Origin: Bartonella callosciuri
GTDB taxonomy: Bacteria; Pseudomonadota; Alphaproteobacteria; Rhizobiales; Rhizobiaceae
Length of the DNA stretch: 64,000 nucleotides
Reading direction: 5' to 3'
Assembly (NCBI RefSeq): GCF_014203215.1
Contig: NZ_JACHIM010000001.1
Coordinates: 62,001 to 126,000, forward strand
Shown here: positions 30,761 to 41,394 of the stretch, one piece after another
How the letters are laid out: every line of letters begins with the position of its first letter
How positions within the stretch are numbered: the stretch's first letter is position 1
Made by a program: the position numbers and the translations under genes
The notes under the pieces: generated by a model
What the model was told of the DNA's origin: nothing
Seen by the model: only the letters and a program-made list of their open reading frames with translations
Database searches by the model: none

Positions 30761-31177
30761 ATGAGCGAAGAGATTGATGATCAATATCACCCTAGTGAAG
30801 ATGAGCCTTTTATGAATGAGCGACAAAAGGCATATTTTCGTGCTAAATTGGTTTCTTGGAAGAATGATATATTAAGAGAAGCGCGTGAGACTTTAGAAAA
30901 CTTGCAGGAAGAGAGTGTTGGCCAACCCGATTTGACTGATAGAGCGTCTTGCGAAACTGATCGTACAATTGAATTACGTGCTCGTGATCGTCAGAGAAAA
31001 CTCATTTCAAAAATAGATGCTGCTTTGGAACGAATCGATAATGGGACTTACGGTTTTTGTGAGGAAACTGGTGAACCTATTAGTATCAAACGTCTTGAGG
31101 CTCGACCGATTGCAGTCTTATCGTTGGAAGCACAGGAACGCCACGAACGGCGAGAAAAAGTTTATCGTGACGATTAA
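30761..31177 (+). CDS. dksA: RNA polymerase-binding transcription factor DksA
   Basis: Binds the secondary channel of RNA polymerase and works with ppGpp in the stringent response. The start at 30761 (MSEEIDDQYHP) gives 138 residues, as in rhizobial DksA, and GGAGG at 30746-30750 supports it; the open frame extends upstream but without homology. The coiled-coil arms follow, with the tip around PDLTDRAS. The zinc-finger region reads FCEETGEPISIKRLEARPIA then LSLEAQERHE. Only the first of the four zinc cysteines of E. coli DksA remains, the others being Thr, Ser and Ala. This is seen in other Rhizobiales. Confidence 0.94.
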   Translation: MSEEIDDQYHPSEDEPFMNERQKAYFRAKLVSWKNDILREARETLENLQEESVGQPDLTDRASCETDRTIELRARDRQRKLISKIDAALERIDNGTYGFCEETGEPISIKRLEARPIAVLSLEAQERHERREKVYRDD

Positions 31178-31969
31178 AATCGATTGGGATGATGCACAAA
31201 ATAAAATACACAGTGCTGAAATTATGCATTTTATTTTTTTGCAGCAGGGATAAATAAAGATGGCTCTTGTCGTCCTTCAATTTCTGCACTGATTGCTGAG
31301 CCTTCTACGTTTTGATTCATATAAATGGGGTAGGGCTATTGTCCTGCGTATGCTCTCTTGCACTTACGGAAGAGGATCTTTTTTCTGTAGAGTCTGAGCT
31401 TTGGTTGGTTTTTGTTGTTAATATTGGCTGAGTCTCTCTCTTTTGTGTAATAGGCGTATTGGTAATATGAATTCTATAACAACATCTGTTAATCCGCCAA
31501 TAAGAAGCAAACGCTCTTTATCATCACAGCGTACTATAATAAAATGACGTGTCCGATCGATAAGAAATTGCATCACAGAGAGTTAATCGCGAGGGCTATT
31601 TTTTTCTGTTGATTTTGAATCTTCCTGTATTTAAACGGTGTAAAATAGAAGAATTTTGGCAATAGCCGTGATTGTTATTGTGCAAAACACAAAGCTTGTG
31701 TTTATATTCGCTGCGGATATACCTATTTTATTTGATAACCAGACATACATAAAATTTCTCCCATTTTAAATGGAAATATTATTTTTTATTGAGATAAGTT
31801 TGTAAACATAGCCTTAAAAGGTTCTCTTATAATATTTGTAATATAAGAAAAACTCTTTTTAACATTGAAGGATTGTTTTCGGGAGAATATTATCTGGCAT
31901 GTACTCCATAACAATGATTATGGAGGTAATTTGTGGCATAAGAAACAACCATAATCAAGGCAAAGAGAG
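31178..31969. other. Long spacer dksA-cckA containing a pseudogene
   Basis: Nearly 800 bases with no intact gene. Positions 31231-31750 hold the fliO-like pseudogene on the reverse strand. The remaining 220 bases before cckA are AT-rich and presumably contain the cckA promoter; I see no convincing CtrA box there. Confidence 0.5.
31231..31750 (-). pseudogene. Pseudogene of a FliO-like flagellar biogenesis protein
   Basis: Reading the reverse strand from an ATG at 31750, preceded by GGGAGAAATTTT, gives MYVWLSNKIGISAANI and a hydrophobic stretch that ends in a stop. The next block, in a different frame, reads RHFIIVRCDDKERLLLIGG then LTDVVIE, the conserved heart of rhizobial FliO-like proteins. 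A further frame gives a Ser/Thr-rich linker, and the last frame ends SAEIEGRQEPSLFIPAAKK. So the complete gene order survives but with at least three frame disruptions. FliO assists the flagellar export gate. Gene position between dksA and cckA is remembered from relatives and is supportive only. Confidence 0.72.
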
Positions 31970-34510
31970 ATGGATAAAGGTTTTGGGAAGAGTGAGAGAT
32001 CATTATCTTCTGCTGTATATCGAGGATGTATGATTCTTGGTGTTGTTTTTATAATAGCTTTTCTCTTCATTTTAGATATTCTCAATTTTTTTTATCAGCA
32101 GAGCCATTTACAAAAGGCTGGGGTGATCTCTTTTTTAGCTTTAGCAATTATAGGGGTTACTGCACTCATTCTGAGTGGAATGGGAGTTTTGAGATATAAT
32201 ATAACGCAGTTGTACGAAAATTTTGATATCAGCATCTTTAATAAGAGCGATGATACAATTATAGTTTCTGATTTGTCTGGTTTTGTTTATTATTCTAATC
32301 AAAATTATCGAAAACTCCTTACCTATAAGCCAGAATCCTCTTGTTATGTAGTTCTTGCTGATCTTCCAGGCGCTGGTACACTTTTGTATCGCTTAAAAGT
32401 TGCTGCGTGTAGTAATCTTGCAGCACAAGAAGAATTAAGAGTGGAGCAGCCAATTTTTGCTCATTCTACACAAAAAAAAACCGTTTGGTATAATATCTCT
32501 GTTCAACCAATCACAAAGCGGGGAAAACAGTTTTTGTTTTGGCGTATTGCCGATATTTCGCATTTACAGGAACGTCGTGAAGTTTTTTTCTCGAATCTTC
32601 AAGAAGCTATCAACCACTTAGATCAAGCTCCTATTGGTTTTTTGTCCGTTAATACACAAGGAACGATTCTTTATGCAAATGTGATTTTTGCTGAATGGTT
32701 TTCAATTGATTTGGCAAATTTTACCGTTGGTCAATATAGTTTTGATCAATTATTGGATAGTATCGGCGAAAATAGTACATGGAGCGATATTTGTTTGCAA
32801 AACAATAAACATCAAAGTTCAGGTTATTCTTCCCCTTATAGATTTTCGTTATATCTAAATTCACAGACCGGTGCTAAGAAAATATTAAATTGTTTTATGT
32901 GTGCTTGTTCTCTCTTAGAGGATGAAGCCATTTATCGTATTGTGATCGTTCCACAGCAAGTACAAAAGGCAGAGAGTGATGATCAATTAAAACTACAAAA
33001 TACACTCTTTGAGTATTTTGATGCGAGTCCATTTGCAATAGCTGTGGTGGACCAGAGGGGACAATTGATTCACATGAATAATGTTTTTTCTTCGCTCATG
33101 GGATGTAAGGGGAAAACTATTAATCTTTATGATGTTATATCTCGTCGTGATCATATGCAGTTAGAGCGTACATTTCAAAAAATTATGTCAAACAAAAATT
33201 GTACAGCTTCGATAGAAACCATTTTAGAAAGTAATGAAGAACGTCATTTGCGTCTCCATGTTATGCCTGTGAAATCTTATTGTGATGATCTTTTACAAGA
33301 TTGCGCCATTCTTTCTATCATAGAAACAACAGAACAAAAAACACTTGAAGATAAAATGATGCAAAGTCAGAAAATGCAAGCTGTTGGGCAATTGGCTGGT
33401 GGTATTGCTCATGACTTTAATAATGTTTTAACAGCAATTTTGATGTCGTGCGATCTTCTTTTAAATACACATCGCAGTTCTGATCCTGCCCATGCTGACC
33501 TTATCAATATTAAAAATAATGCTAATCGTGCAGCTGCACTTGTGCAGCAATTATTAGCTTTTTCTAGAAAGCAAACACTCCGTCCTGAGAAGGTTGATTT
33601 TACAGAGTTTTTATCAGATATTCGCAATCTTATTTTACCTCTTTTAGGCAATAATATTCAATTAAAAATTATTCATGGAAGAGATTTATGGAGCGTTGAA
33701 GTTGATCAAGCATCTTTTCAGCGTGTTATTATGAATTTGGTTATTAATGCGCGTGATGCCATGCCGGATGGAGGTGTTATTACGATTGCAACAAATAATA
33801 TTACAAAACAACAAAGTGCTGAATTTGATCATGTTGGTTTTGGAATTGGTGAGTATGTGCAATTGACTGTTTCAGATACAGGAACTGGTATATCATCTGC
33901 TATACAAGAAAAAATGTTTGAACCATTTTTTACAACAAAAGAAGTTGGAAAAGGAACTGGACTTGGTTTATCAATGGTTTATGGAATTATCAAACAGACA
34001 GGTGGTTATATTTATTGTGATAGCAAAGAGAGCGAAGGGGCAACATTTCATATTTTTCTTCCCCGTTATGTTTCTCATAATAATGAAGAAATTTCCTCGC
34101 AGATTGAAAAAAGTGAAGAGCAAGAAAAAAATACAGATTTAACAGGATCTGCGATTGTTTTATTGGTTGAAGATGAAGATGCTGTCAGAATGAGTGGTAT
34201 GAGAGCGTTACAAATGAGAGGGTATACTGTTTTAGAGGCTGCAAGTGGAGTGGAAGCACTCACCATTCTTGAGGAAAATAAGGGGGCTATTGATATTATT
34301 GTTTCCGATGTCGTGATGCCAGAAATGGATGGACCAACTTTACTCAAGGAAGTACGTAAAAGCTATCCTGAGATTAAATTTCTTTTTGTTTCTGGATACG
34401 CAAAAGATGCATTTGCTAAAAATCTTCCACAAGACGCTGTTTTTAGTTTTTTATCTAAACCATTTACACTCAAACAGTTAGCTCTAACAGTTAAAGAAAC
34501 ACTTGCGTAA
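31970..34510 (+). CDS. cckA: Cell-cycle hybrid histidine kinase CckA
   Basis: Membrane hybrid kinase that, through ChpT, phosphorylates the master regulator CtrA and the adaptor regulator CpdR. Two transmembrane helices lie near residues 19-41 and 52-74. PAS-like sensor regions follow to about residue 460. The phosphorylated histidine is His481 in [15 protein letters not shown]. The ATPase domain shows [20 protein letters not shown] and [16 protein letters not shown]-terminal receiver carries Asp780 in [12 protein letters not shown], then SKPF. Length of 846 residues is normal. It is one of two members of this relay in the window; cpdR is at 41 kb. Confidence 0.95.
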   Translation: MDKGFGKSERSLSSAVYRGCMILGVVFIIAFLFILDILNFFYQQSHLQKAGVISFLALAIIGVTALILSGMGVLRYNITQLYENFDISIFNKSDDTIIVSDLSGFVYYSNQNYRKLLTYKPESSCYVVLADLPGAGTLLYRLKVAACSNLAAQEELRVEQPIFAHSTQKKTVWYNISVQPITKRGKQFLFWRIADISHLQERREVFFSNLQEAINHLDQAPIGFLSVNTQGTILYANVIFAEWFSIDLANFTVGQYSFDQLLDSIGENSTWSDICLQNNKHQSSGYSSPYRFSLYLNSQTGAKKILNCFMCACSLLEDEAIYRIVIVPQQVQKAESDDQLKLQNTLFEYFDASPFAIAVVDQRGQLIHMNNVFSSLMGCKGKTINLYDVISRRDHMQLERTFQKIMSNKNCTASIETILESNEERHLRLHVMPVKSYCDDLLQDCAILSIIETTEQKTLEDKMMQSQKMQAVGQLAGGIAHDFNNVLTAILMSCDLLLNTHRSSDPAHADLINIKNNANRAAALVQQLLAFSRKQTLRPEKVDFTEFLSDIRNLILPLLGNNIQLKIIHGRDLWSVEVDQASFQRVIMNLVINARDAMPDGGVITIATNNITKQQSAEFDHVGFGIGEYVQLTVSDTGTGISSAIQEKMFEPFFTTKEVGKGTGLGLSMVYGIIKQTGGYIYCDSKESEGATFHIFLPRYVSHNNEEISSQIEKSEEQEKNTDLTGSAIVLLVEDEDAVRMSGMRALQMRGYTVLEAASGVEALTILEENKGAIDIIVSDVVMPEMDGPTLLKEVRKSYPEIKFLFVSGYAKDAFAKNLPQDAVFSFLSKPFTLKQLALTVKETLA

Positions 34511-34798
34511 TAAAATAAAAATTATGCAAAAGAGAAATTGTTTTTTAAAGATTTTTTAGGCAAAAATAGAGAGTATCTTAAAGATAAAAAGAGTGATGCG
34601 TAAACTCGGTGAACTGAGTAAATAAGCTTGCTTTTGAGCTTTACCGTTAGAAAATGAAAAAATATTGCACATTTTGCATAAAAATATTCATGAAGTTATA
34701 CATTTGTATCTTATCATGTCAAAAAACTTCATAAATTTCAAAAGAGTGAATTAAAAGTGAAGTTTAGATGCAATATTGGAAATCGCTGGCTAACGTAC

Positions 34799-35410
34799 TC
34801 AAAAGGAAAAAAGCTGTTGTTGGGTATCCACTATTTGTCCTTTTCCTTCAATAAAGGCTCTTAAAGCCTCAGGATAGAGTTTATATTCTGCTTTAAGGAC
34901 TCTCTGTGCTAAGTCATCAGCGGTATCGTTTATACAGACTGGAACTGCTGCTTGAGCGAGAATCTTTCCTGCATCCATGTCTTCTGTAACAAGGTGAACA
35001 GTGCAACCAGCGATTTTTACTCCTGCTTGTAAAACTCTTTCATGCGTATTTAAACCTTTAAATGAAGGTAAAAGAGAAGGATGGATGTTTAAAATTCGCC
35101 CTTCATAAAGTTTTACGAAACGCGGTGATATGAGGCGCATATAGCCAGCAAAGCAGAGAAGATCTGGCTGATATTGGGTTAAAATGGTGAAGATAAATTC
35201 TTCATGTGCTTCTTTAGTTGGGTAACTTTTGCGATCAACCACATGAATAGGTAAGTTATTGTTACGTGCTTTTTCGATGCCAGCAGCATGAGGATTATCA
35301 CAGATAACTGCGAGGATTTCTGCAGGGTATTCCTTTTGTCTACAAGCGTTGGCAAGGGCGACCATATTGGATCCATTGCCAGAAATAAAAACAACAATCT
35401 GTTTTTTCAT
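34799..35410 (-). CDS. purN: Phosphoribosylglycinamide formyltransferase 1, PurN
   Basis: Transfers the formyl group of 10-formyl-tetrahydrofolate to GAR in purine synthesis. Motifs are FISGNGSNM at the N-terminus, [35 protein letters not shown] with the catalytic histidine, and [13 protein letters not shown] with the catalytic aspartate. Length is 203 residues. The start overlaps the end of purM by four bases (ATGA), showing translational coupling. The two continue the purine theme of the window but lie 9 kb from purL. Confidence 0.97.
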   Translation of the reverse strand: MKKQIVVFISGNGSNMVALANACRQKEYPAEILAVICDNPHAAGIEKARNNNLPIHVVDRKSYPTKEAHEEFIFTILTQYQPDLLCFAGYMRLISPRFVKLYEGRILNIHPSLLPSFKGLNTHERVLQAGVKIAGCTVHLVTEDMDAGKILAQAAVPVCINDTADDLAQRVLKAEYKLYPEALRAFIEGKGQIVDTQQQLFSF

Positions 35411-36492
35411 AAGCGAAGTGTACCTTTATAGAGTATTTTTTTATCTTGGTCTTTTGATAAAATACCAAGTGGTGTAACTGTTTCTCCTTGCACTTCAAGT
35501 GCTTGCGTAATTTTTTCAACTGCATGTTGTGCTACGATAATAATCATGCCAATGCCGCAATTGAATGTTCTTAGCATTTCTGTTTCTTCTATTCTACCTT
35601 GTTTGGCAAGCCATGAAAAGATGGATGGAACATGAATGGCAGAAAGATTAATTTCAGCGCAGAGAGAAGATGGAAGTACGCGTGGAATGTTTTCAGAGAA
35701 TCCTCCACCTGTTATATGGGCAAGAGCTTTGATTCCTTTGTAATTTTGCATGATGGGGAGGAGTGATTTTACATAAATGCGTGTTGGTGTGAGCAATGCT
35801 GTACCAAGGCTGGTTTGGGGATTAAAAGGGGCAGGATCTTCCCATTTTAAACTACTTTGTTGAATGATTCTTCTTACGAGAGAAAAGCCGTTGGAATGAA
35901 CTCCAGATGCGTTAAGACCTAAAATAACATCGCCTTCTGTGAGGTTTTTTGAAGGGAGTAATGCTTTGCGTTCACACGCTCCTACAGCAAAACCTGCTAA
36001 ATCATAATCTCCTTCTGCATACATACCAGGCATTTCTGCAGTCTCTCCTCCAATAAGGGCTGCGCCTGCTTGTTTACAACCTTCTGCAATACCAGAAACA
36101 ATTACTGCACCTTGTTCAGGATCAAGTTTACCGGTTGCAAAATAATCGAGAAAAAAGAGAGGTTCAGCACCTTGTACAAGAAGATCATTAACGCACATCG
36201 CTACGAGATCGATCCCCACAGTATCATGGATACCTACTTCAATGGCAACTTTTAATTTTGTTCCTACACCATCATTGGCTGCTACGAGAATGGGATCTGT
36301 GAACCCTGCAGCTTTTAAATCGAAGAGCCCACCAAATCCGCCAATTTCTGCATCTGCACCTGTTCGTTTTGTTGCGCGTATGAAGGGTTTAATTTTTTCT
36401 ACCATGGCATTACCCGCATCGATGTTTACACCGGCTTTTGCGTAAGTAAGACCATATTTTATTTTATCATTTATGATATCTTGATTACTCAT
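35407..36492 (-). CDS. purM: Phosphoribosylformylglycinamidine cyclo-ligase, PurM
   Basis: Closes the imidazole ring to give AIR. Characteristic regions are [39 protein letters not shown] and [16 protein letters not shown]. Length is 361 residues. It lies upstream of purN with a four-base overlap and is divergent from perM-hdaA, the arrangement seen in many alphaproteobacteria. The 140-base spacer to perM must hold both promoters. Confidence 0.97.
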   Translation of the reverse strand: MSNQDIINDKIKYGLTYAKAGVNIDAGNAMVEKIKPFIRATKRTGADAEIGGFGGLFDLKAAGFTDPILVAANDGVGTKLKVAIEVGIHDTVGIDLVAMCVNDLLVQGAEPLFFLDYFATGKLDPEQGAVIVSGIAEGCKQAGAALIGGETAEMPGMYAEGDYDLAGFAVGACERKALLPSKNLTEGDVILGLNASGVHSNGFSLVRRIIQQSSLKWEDPAPFNPQTSLGTALLTPTRIYVKSLLPIMQNYKGIKALAHITGGGFSENIPRVLPSSLCAEINLSAIHVPSIFSWLAKQGRIEETEMLRTFNCGIGMIIIVAQHAVEKITQALEVQGETVTPLGILSKDQDKKILYKGTLRL

Positions 36493-36656
36493 GAGAACCT
36501 TCCTTATGAAAAATCAGGTTTTGATGTTATGCAATGCCATGATAGAGTTATCTCTGCAAGAGATTTGATATTTAGTATTTAACAAAATATGCAAGCTTTG
36601 CTTGACCCATGTAGAAGAAGTTTATAATCTTTGTGAAGATTTTTTTAGGGTATTTT

Positions 36657-37868
36657 ATGGGTAAGATATCAGATAATTCCGATCATTCTGCTTTGCAGCT
36701 TATGAAAAAGAAAATGCGTGAAAACGGATTGCGTGGTCGTCATAAAACTTATGTGCCAGCTTATACTCAAATACCGTTACCTAATTATATGAAAAGACAA
36801 ATTTTTTTCTGGCTTGGTACATTGATTTTTTTCATTCTCTTTATGTTGGTTTTTGGGTCCATTTTGCTTCCTTTCGTGGCAGGAATTGTGTTAGCTTACT
36901 TTCTTAATCCCATTGTTCAATTGCTTGAAAAATTTGGTATTCGTCGTGTTTTCGGCACTATTTTCATTACCTTGTTTATTGTTGTTATTTTTGTTGCTGC
37001 TTTAATCATTTTTATTCCTGTTATTAGCTGGCAAATACAGCAATTTATGAGTAACGGTTTGCCCATTTATATTAATCGTATTCAATCTTTTTTTGTTGAA
37101 CATGATTTTGAGTGGGTAAGGCGCTATTTTGGTAGTGATCCAAATGAATTACAGAGTAATATTAAGGGACTTTTGGGAAAAAGCTCTGATGTTATTACAT
37201 CTCTCTTAAACTCACTTTTGAAATCAGGAAAATCTATCGTTAATATCGTCAGCTTATTAGTTGTAGCACCTGTGGTAGCATTTTACATGTTATTAGATTG
37301 GCCACGTATGGTGGCAACAGTTGATTCGTTGATACCAAGAGATCATCTTGAAACTGTTCGCAGTATTTTTCATGAAATGGATAGAGCTATCGCTGGTTTT
37401 GTTCGTGGACAAGGAACAGTTTGTTTAATATTGGGGGGGTATTATGCTATTGGTCTGACGATCACGGAACTCAACTTCGGTCTTTTAATTGGTATGTTTA
37501 TTGGCCTTATCAGCTTTGTTCCTTATATTGGTACAATGAGTGGTTTTATACTTTCTGTTGGTGTTGCTTGGGTCCAGTTCTACCCAAATAATTGGGGTTG
37601 GATCGTTGTTGTCATGGTTATATTTTTAATTGGACAATTTATTGAAGGCTACATTCTTCAACCGAAACTTGTAGGTTCGTCAGTGGGACTACATCCGGTG
37701 TGGCTGATGTTTGCACTTTTTGCTTTTTCTTCACTCTTTGGTTTTACTGGTATGCTTGTTGCTGTTCCTGCTGCTGCGGCTGTTGGTGTTTTGGTTCGTT
37801 TTGCTCTTCACATTTATCTTAGTTCTCAAATGTATTCGCGAGGTGGGAATTCGGAGCCATTAGAATGA
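36657..37868 (+). CDS. PerM/AI-2E-family membrane transporter
   Basis: Polytopic inner-membrane protein of the AI-2E exporter/PerM superfamily. After a charged N-terminal tail of about 50 residues there are around eight hydrophobic segments. The family signature regions include FVPYIGTMSGF and GQFIEGYILQPKLVGSSVGLH. An ATG at 36657 preceded by AGGG is preferred over the GTG at 36633, giving 403 residues. The substrate is unknown; quorum-signal export has been shown only for some relatives. hdaA overlaps its end by four bases, so the two genes are one operon. Confidence 0.88.
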   Translation: MGKISDNSDHSALQLMKKKMRENGLRGRHKTYVPAYTQIPLPNYMKRQIFFWLGTLIFFILFMLVFGSILLPFVAGIVLAYFLNPIVQLLEKFGIRRVFGTIFITLFIVVIFVAALIIFIPVISWQIQQFMSNGLPIYINRIQSFFVEHDFEWVRRYFGSDPNELQSNIKGLLGKSSDVITSLLNSLLKSGKSIVNIVSLLVVAPVVAFYMLLDWPRMVATVDSLIPRDHLETVRSIFHEMDRAIAGFVRGQGTVCLILGGYYAIGLTITELNFGLLIGMFIGLISFVPYIGTMSGFILSVGVAWVQFYPNNWGWIVVVMVIFLIGQFIEGYILQPKLVGSSVGLHPVWLMFALFAFSSLFGFTGMLVAVPAAAAVGVLVRFALHIYLSSQMYSRGGNSEPLE

Positions 37869-38554
37869 ATGAGCGTGAAATGCAATTATCTTTAAATTTT
37901 GCTTATAATTCGGTTTTCCAGTTTGATGATTTGGTAGTGACGGAAAGCAACCGTATGGCTTTTCAGCTTATTGACCATTGGCCAAATTGGGTTTTCCCTA
38001 TTGCAGTTTTGGTTGGAAAAGAAGGATCTGGAAAAACCCATTTTTCTAGCGTATGGGCGCAGAAAGCTGATGCTTTAATCATTGATCGTAATGAAGTTAA
38101 TCAGGCTATTGCTTTGGCTTCTTTAGGAAGATCATTTTTGATTGAGGATATTGATGCGGGTGAAATTAGTGAAACGGAACTTTTTCATTTAATTAATAGT
38201 GTTAAGCAAGCAAATCTTGATACGCGTCAAGCTAGTTTGTTGATAACTGCACGTACAGTACCCTCCGCATGGAATTTAAAGTTAAATGATTTAAAAAGTC
38301 GCTTTAATTCGGTTATGTTGGTGGTGATTAATCAGCCTGATGATGCATTATTAACAGCAGTTGCTTTTAAAATTTTTTCCGATCGGCAGATTATTGTTCA
38401 TCCGGATACTGTTTACTATCTTGTAAGCCGTTGTGAGCGTTCTTTATTTTCGTTGAAGCGTGTTATTGATTCTGTTGATCGGTTGGCATTACAAAGAAAA
38501 AGCAAAATAACACGTGCTGTCATTGCCGAAGTTCTCAATAGGCAAATTCAGTAA
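37865..38554 (+). CDS. hdaA: DnaA-related replication regulator HdaA
   Basis: Promotes hydrolysis of DnaA-bound ATP at the sliding clamp, restraining re-initiation of replication. Residues 7-12 read QLSLNF, a clamp-binding peptide like that of E. coli Hda. An AAA+ domain follows, with Walker A GKEGSGKTH near residue 53 and Walker B-like FLIEDIDAG. There is no DnaA domain IV, so it cannot bind DnaA boxes. Length of 229 residues fits. It overlaps perM by four bases. In many relatives ppk follows, but here a gene-free stretch does. Confidence 0.92.
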   Translation: MNEREMQLSLNFAYNSVFQFDDLVVTESNRMAFQLIDHWPNWVFPIAVLVGKEGSGKTHFSSVWAQKADALIIDRNEVNQAIALASLGRSFLIEDIDAGEISETELFHLINSVKQANLDTRQASLLITARTVPSAWNLKLNDLKSRFNSVMLVVINQPDDALLTAVAFKIFSDRQIIVHPDTVYYLVSRCERSLFSLKRVIDSVDRLALQRKSKITRAVIAEVLNRQIQ

Positions 38555-39448
38555 ATACAAGTTCTTAATCTGATTTAAATTGTTCAATAGGGGTATTTGT
38601 GTTTTATTATCGTTTTAGTGTTCTAAGAGAATGGCAACACCATTTGGACATTAACAGGAGTGCTTTCAAGAAAAACCAAGCACGCCAATATAGTTATGAA
38701 TCTTTCTACTTTTAGCTACATTTGTTAACAGTAAACAGAACAGGGTATTTTCATTTATCCTTTTTGGAATATGCCAGAATTTTCTCTTTTTAAGGTGTTT
38801 AATAAACTATTTTGAACGGCTTTAGACTTTTTAATTTATGATATTGTGCTCTTTTCATAGCTGGCTCAAACTCTTCGTGTATTTTAAAGTGATTCCAATA
38901 AGGAGGAAAGGCTCTCTTCTTGCTGTGACAGAACTTTTATGGTTTGTGTGCGAAATACTCATTTTTAGTTTGTGTTTTGGGATTGTAGGAGAGCGTAAAA
39001 TTTTTTAAAATAAGAATGATTACGAGGATCAAAAAGGTATTATATCCTCATTTATTTTCTATAGTGCGTGATTTAAACTTTATCAGCTGAATTTTTATTG
39101 AGTAAAGCGAGGAAGTTTAGAGTTTTATATGATTTTAGAATATGCTTAGGTTATTTTTTCTACTAAAATGATATCCATGGAATGTTTTTTGGACTCATAA
39201 AAGTTTTCTCAAGGTAATATGAAAATTGTGGTGGTTGAGAGAGAGACTCATTGTTTATTAATGTGGGGTGAAGTTTTTATAGGAATCGTTTTTTTTTTAT
39301 TTCTGTCAATGAATGTGCTATTTAACATAAAAAATTAGAAAAGTTTTTTCTTGTAAAGAAATATAACAAAATTTAAAAAAAATGTGTTTTTCTCTTGCAC
39401 TTCTGTTGTGAAAATCTTAGGAAATGTGCATCAAATAGATGTAAAGGG
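38555..39448. other. Gene-poor region between hdaA and tRNA-Pro
   Basis: Almost 900 AT-rich bases. Two short open frames are visible and unassigned. One is a GTG-started 38-codon frame at 38599-38715 after AGGGG. The other is a 56-codon frame at 38838-39008 with a hydrophobic centre (LLWFVCEILIFSLCFGIVG), but no ribosome binding site. Neither resembles a family I know. ppk is the expected gene at this point in related genomes and is absent; no ppk fragment was seen. Confidence 0.4.
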
Positions 39449-39525
39449 CGGAGCGTAGCGCAGCCTGGTAGCGCACCTGATTTGGGATCAGGGGGTCGTA
39501 GGTTCGAATCCTATCGCTCCGACCA
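39449..39525 (+). tRNA. tRNA-Pro (anticodon TGG)
   Basis: A 77-base cloverleaf with CCA encoded. The acceptor stem pairs CGGAGCG with CGCTCCG, followed by discriminator A and CCA. The anticodon loop TTTGGGA gives TGG at 39483-39485, and the T loop reads TTCGAAT. A second proline tRNA (GGG) lies at 44.9 kb on the other strand, with an identical acceptor stem. Confidence 0.97.
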
Positions 39526-39615
39526 GATTTGATAGGATGTAAGAGAATAGCCCAATTGGGTACGTGTGGTGACAAATTATCATTCAAGTGTTGTGTAGTC
39601 TGAAGGAAAGTAATC

Positions 39616-39921
39616 ATGATCGCGCGTATTTATAGTCCTGCGAAGACAGCTATGCAGTCAGGTAGGAGGAATACCGGTTTTTGGATTTTGCAATATGAGC
39701 CGTTACAGGCAAAAATGCTTGAGCCTCTTATGAGATATACGGCAACATCTGATATAAATAGTCAGATAAAAATCCAGTTTAATCGGAAAGAAGAAGCAAT
39801 CGCTTTTGCACGCAGGAACGCTATTCTTTGTCGTGTAGAAAGCACACATAAGCCGATTCGGCGTGCAGTTTCTTATTCTGATAATTTTCGCAGTGATAGG
39901 CTGCAACCTTGGACCCATTGA
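39616..39921 (+). CDS. NDUFS4-family complex I accessory protein
   Basis: A 101-residue protein of the ETC complex I subunit conserved region family, the alphaproteobacterial relatives of mitochondrial NDUFS4. It begins MIARIYSPAKTAMQSG, contains GFWILQYEP and ends with the hallmark NFRSDRLQPWTH. The core around KEEAIAFARRNAILCRVE matches the usual position of the family's conserved block. It is likely to bind the peripheral arm of NADH dehydrogenase. It sits between two tRNA genes, a placement known for this gene in relatives. Confidence 0.9.
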   Translation: MIARIYSPAKTAMQSGRRNTGFWILQYEPLQAKMLEPLMRYTATSDINSQIKIQFNRKEEAIAFARRNAILCRVESTHKPIRRAVSYSDNFRSDRLQPWTH

Positions 39922-39959
39922 GTTTGAGGATGCCGCTTGAGATTAAAAAATAATCAGTT

Positions 39960-40036
<77 letters not shown>

Positions 40037-40814
40037 TATTTAAGGAGAATCAATGCGTTATATAAAAGTCCGGGAATTTTCTGTTCATTGATTTTTTTAA
40101 CTTATTTTTAGGCCTACCCGAACCTTTTTGATTGCTTCTATTGCTAGCTGTTTTCTATAGGCTGTTTTAGTATAGAGTGATGCCATTTATCTTCGATCTA
40201 GGCTAAAAGTGATTTCATTTGCAAAACCCTAGGACTGGCATTAGCCCGTACGTATTGTTTCTAACTTTCTCAATTCATGTACTGATTTTTTTAATTTCTG
40301 CTGCATTACAGTCCTCACGAAATAAGTTTCCAAAATTTCTTTAACGAGCTTATTTTTGTTTTTCCCGTAGATGAAAAAATCTGACTTTTATAGTAATTTT
40401 TTTATTCTTTTAACCGATTTTTATAAAGAGGTTATATTGTGGTTTTTGTGTAACTATTTGGGTAAAAAGGCTTGTACCAGCAAGAATAAGAAAAACAATC
40501 ATAGTATAATATAGATTAGATCAGAAGATAATAGATGCTCTTGGAAAAAGAAGCCAATGCTTGTAGTAAGACTTTTACAATGAGACTTTTGATTTATTGA
40601 GTCGTAGAACTGTTGGTACATGTGCTAGAATTTTGAAGTGTTCTTGATAACAGGACTTAGCAGAATTCAAGAAATTATTAGAGAAAGCTTGCAAAAAAAA
40701 GATGCACTTTATAAAGTCCATGTTGAAAAGTTCTATTCTCTAATTTTCATCTACGTATCTTGTACCTTTAAAAGATATATAAAATCAATAAATTATTCGT
40801 GATAGAAAGTTAAA
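40037..40814. other. Gene-free region between tRNA-Arg and tRNA-Val
   Basis: Nearly 780 bases flanked by tRNA genes on opposite strands. On the reverse strand two short open stretches look protein-like, one reading LVKEILETYFVRTVMQQ near 40300-40370 and one starting MASLYTKTAYRKQLAIE near 40130-40190, but they belong to no family I can name. No integrase, attachment-site duplication or insertion sequence was found. It may be debris of an old gene. Confidence 0.3.
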
Positions 40815-40889
<75 letters not shown>

Positions 40890-40986
40890 ATTCAATGATG
40901 TTGCATACACCATATAGAATGACAAACGTCAATGCCTAATTTAATTTTCTATTTAATAGATATGAATAATTTGAAAAAATATCCTT

Positions 40987-41349
40987 TTAAGCAGCTATAA
41001 GTATTTTTTCAACCTCATTAACAAGCTCACGCAAGTGAAACGGTTTAGAAAGTACCTTTGCGTCAGGAGGAGCATCGCTATTTGAATTGAGTGCAACTGC
41101 TGCAAAGCCTGTAATAAACATAACTCGTAAATCAGGATCAATTTCAGTAGCACGTCGTGCCAGTTCGATTCCATCCATTTCTGGCATCACAATATCGGTA
41201 AGTAGAAGAGAAAATGGCTCTTCTTGTAAACGTTCATATGCGCTAGTACCGTTATCGAAATCGGCGACTTCGTAGCCTGCACGTTCTAAAGCTTTTACTA
41301 AAAAGCGACGCATATCGTTATCATCTTCTACGAGCAGGATTCGTTTCAT
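40987..41349 (-). CDS. cpdR: Single-domain response regulator CpdR
   Basis: Receiver-only regulator that, when unphosphorylated, directs ClpXP to the cell pole to degrade CtrA and other substrates; CckA and ChpT phosphorylate it. The start at 41349 (MKRILLVEDDNDMRR) gives 120 residues. An upstream in-frame ATG adds an unrelated tail. The acidic pocket is Asp9 and Asp10, the phosphoacceptor Asp52 in LLTDIVMPEMDG, and the conserved lysine Lys102 in LSKPFHL. No output domain follows. ITGFAAVALN matches the alpha4-beta5 region of CpdR rather than of DivK. Confidence 0.92.
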   Translation of the reverse strand: MKRILLVEDDNDMRRFLVKALERAGYEVADFDNGTSAYERLQEEPFSLLLTDIVMPEMDGIELARRATEIDPDLRVMFITGFAAVALNSNSDAPPDAKVLSKPFHLRELVNEVEKILIAA

Positions 41350-41394
41350 GACTGTGTTCCAATGGTTCCATTCGTTAGAGTTTTGCCATATCAA

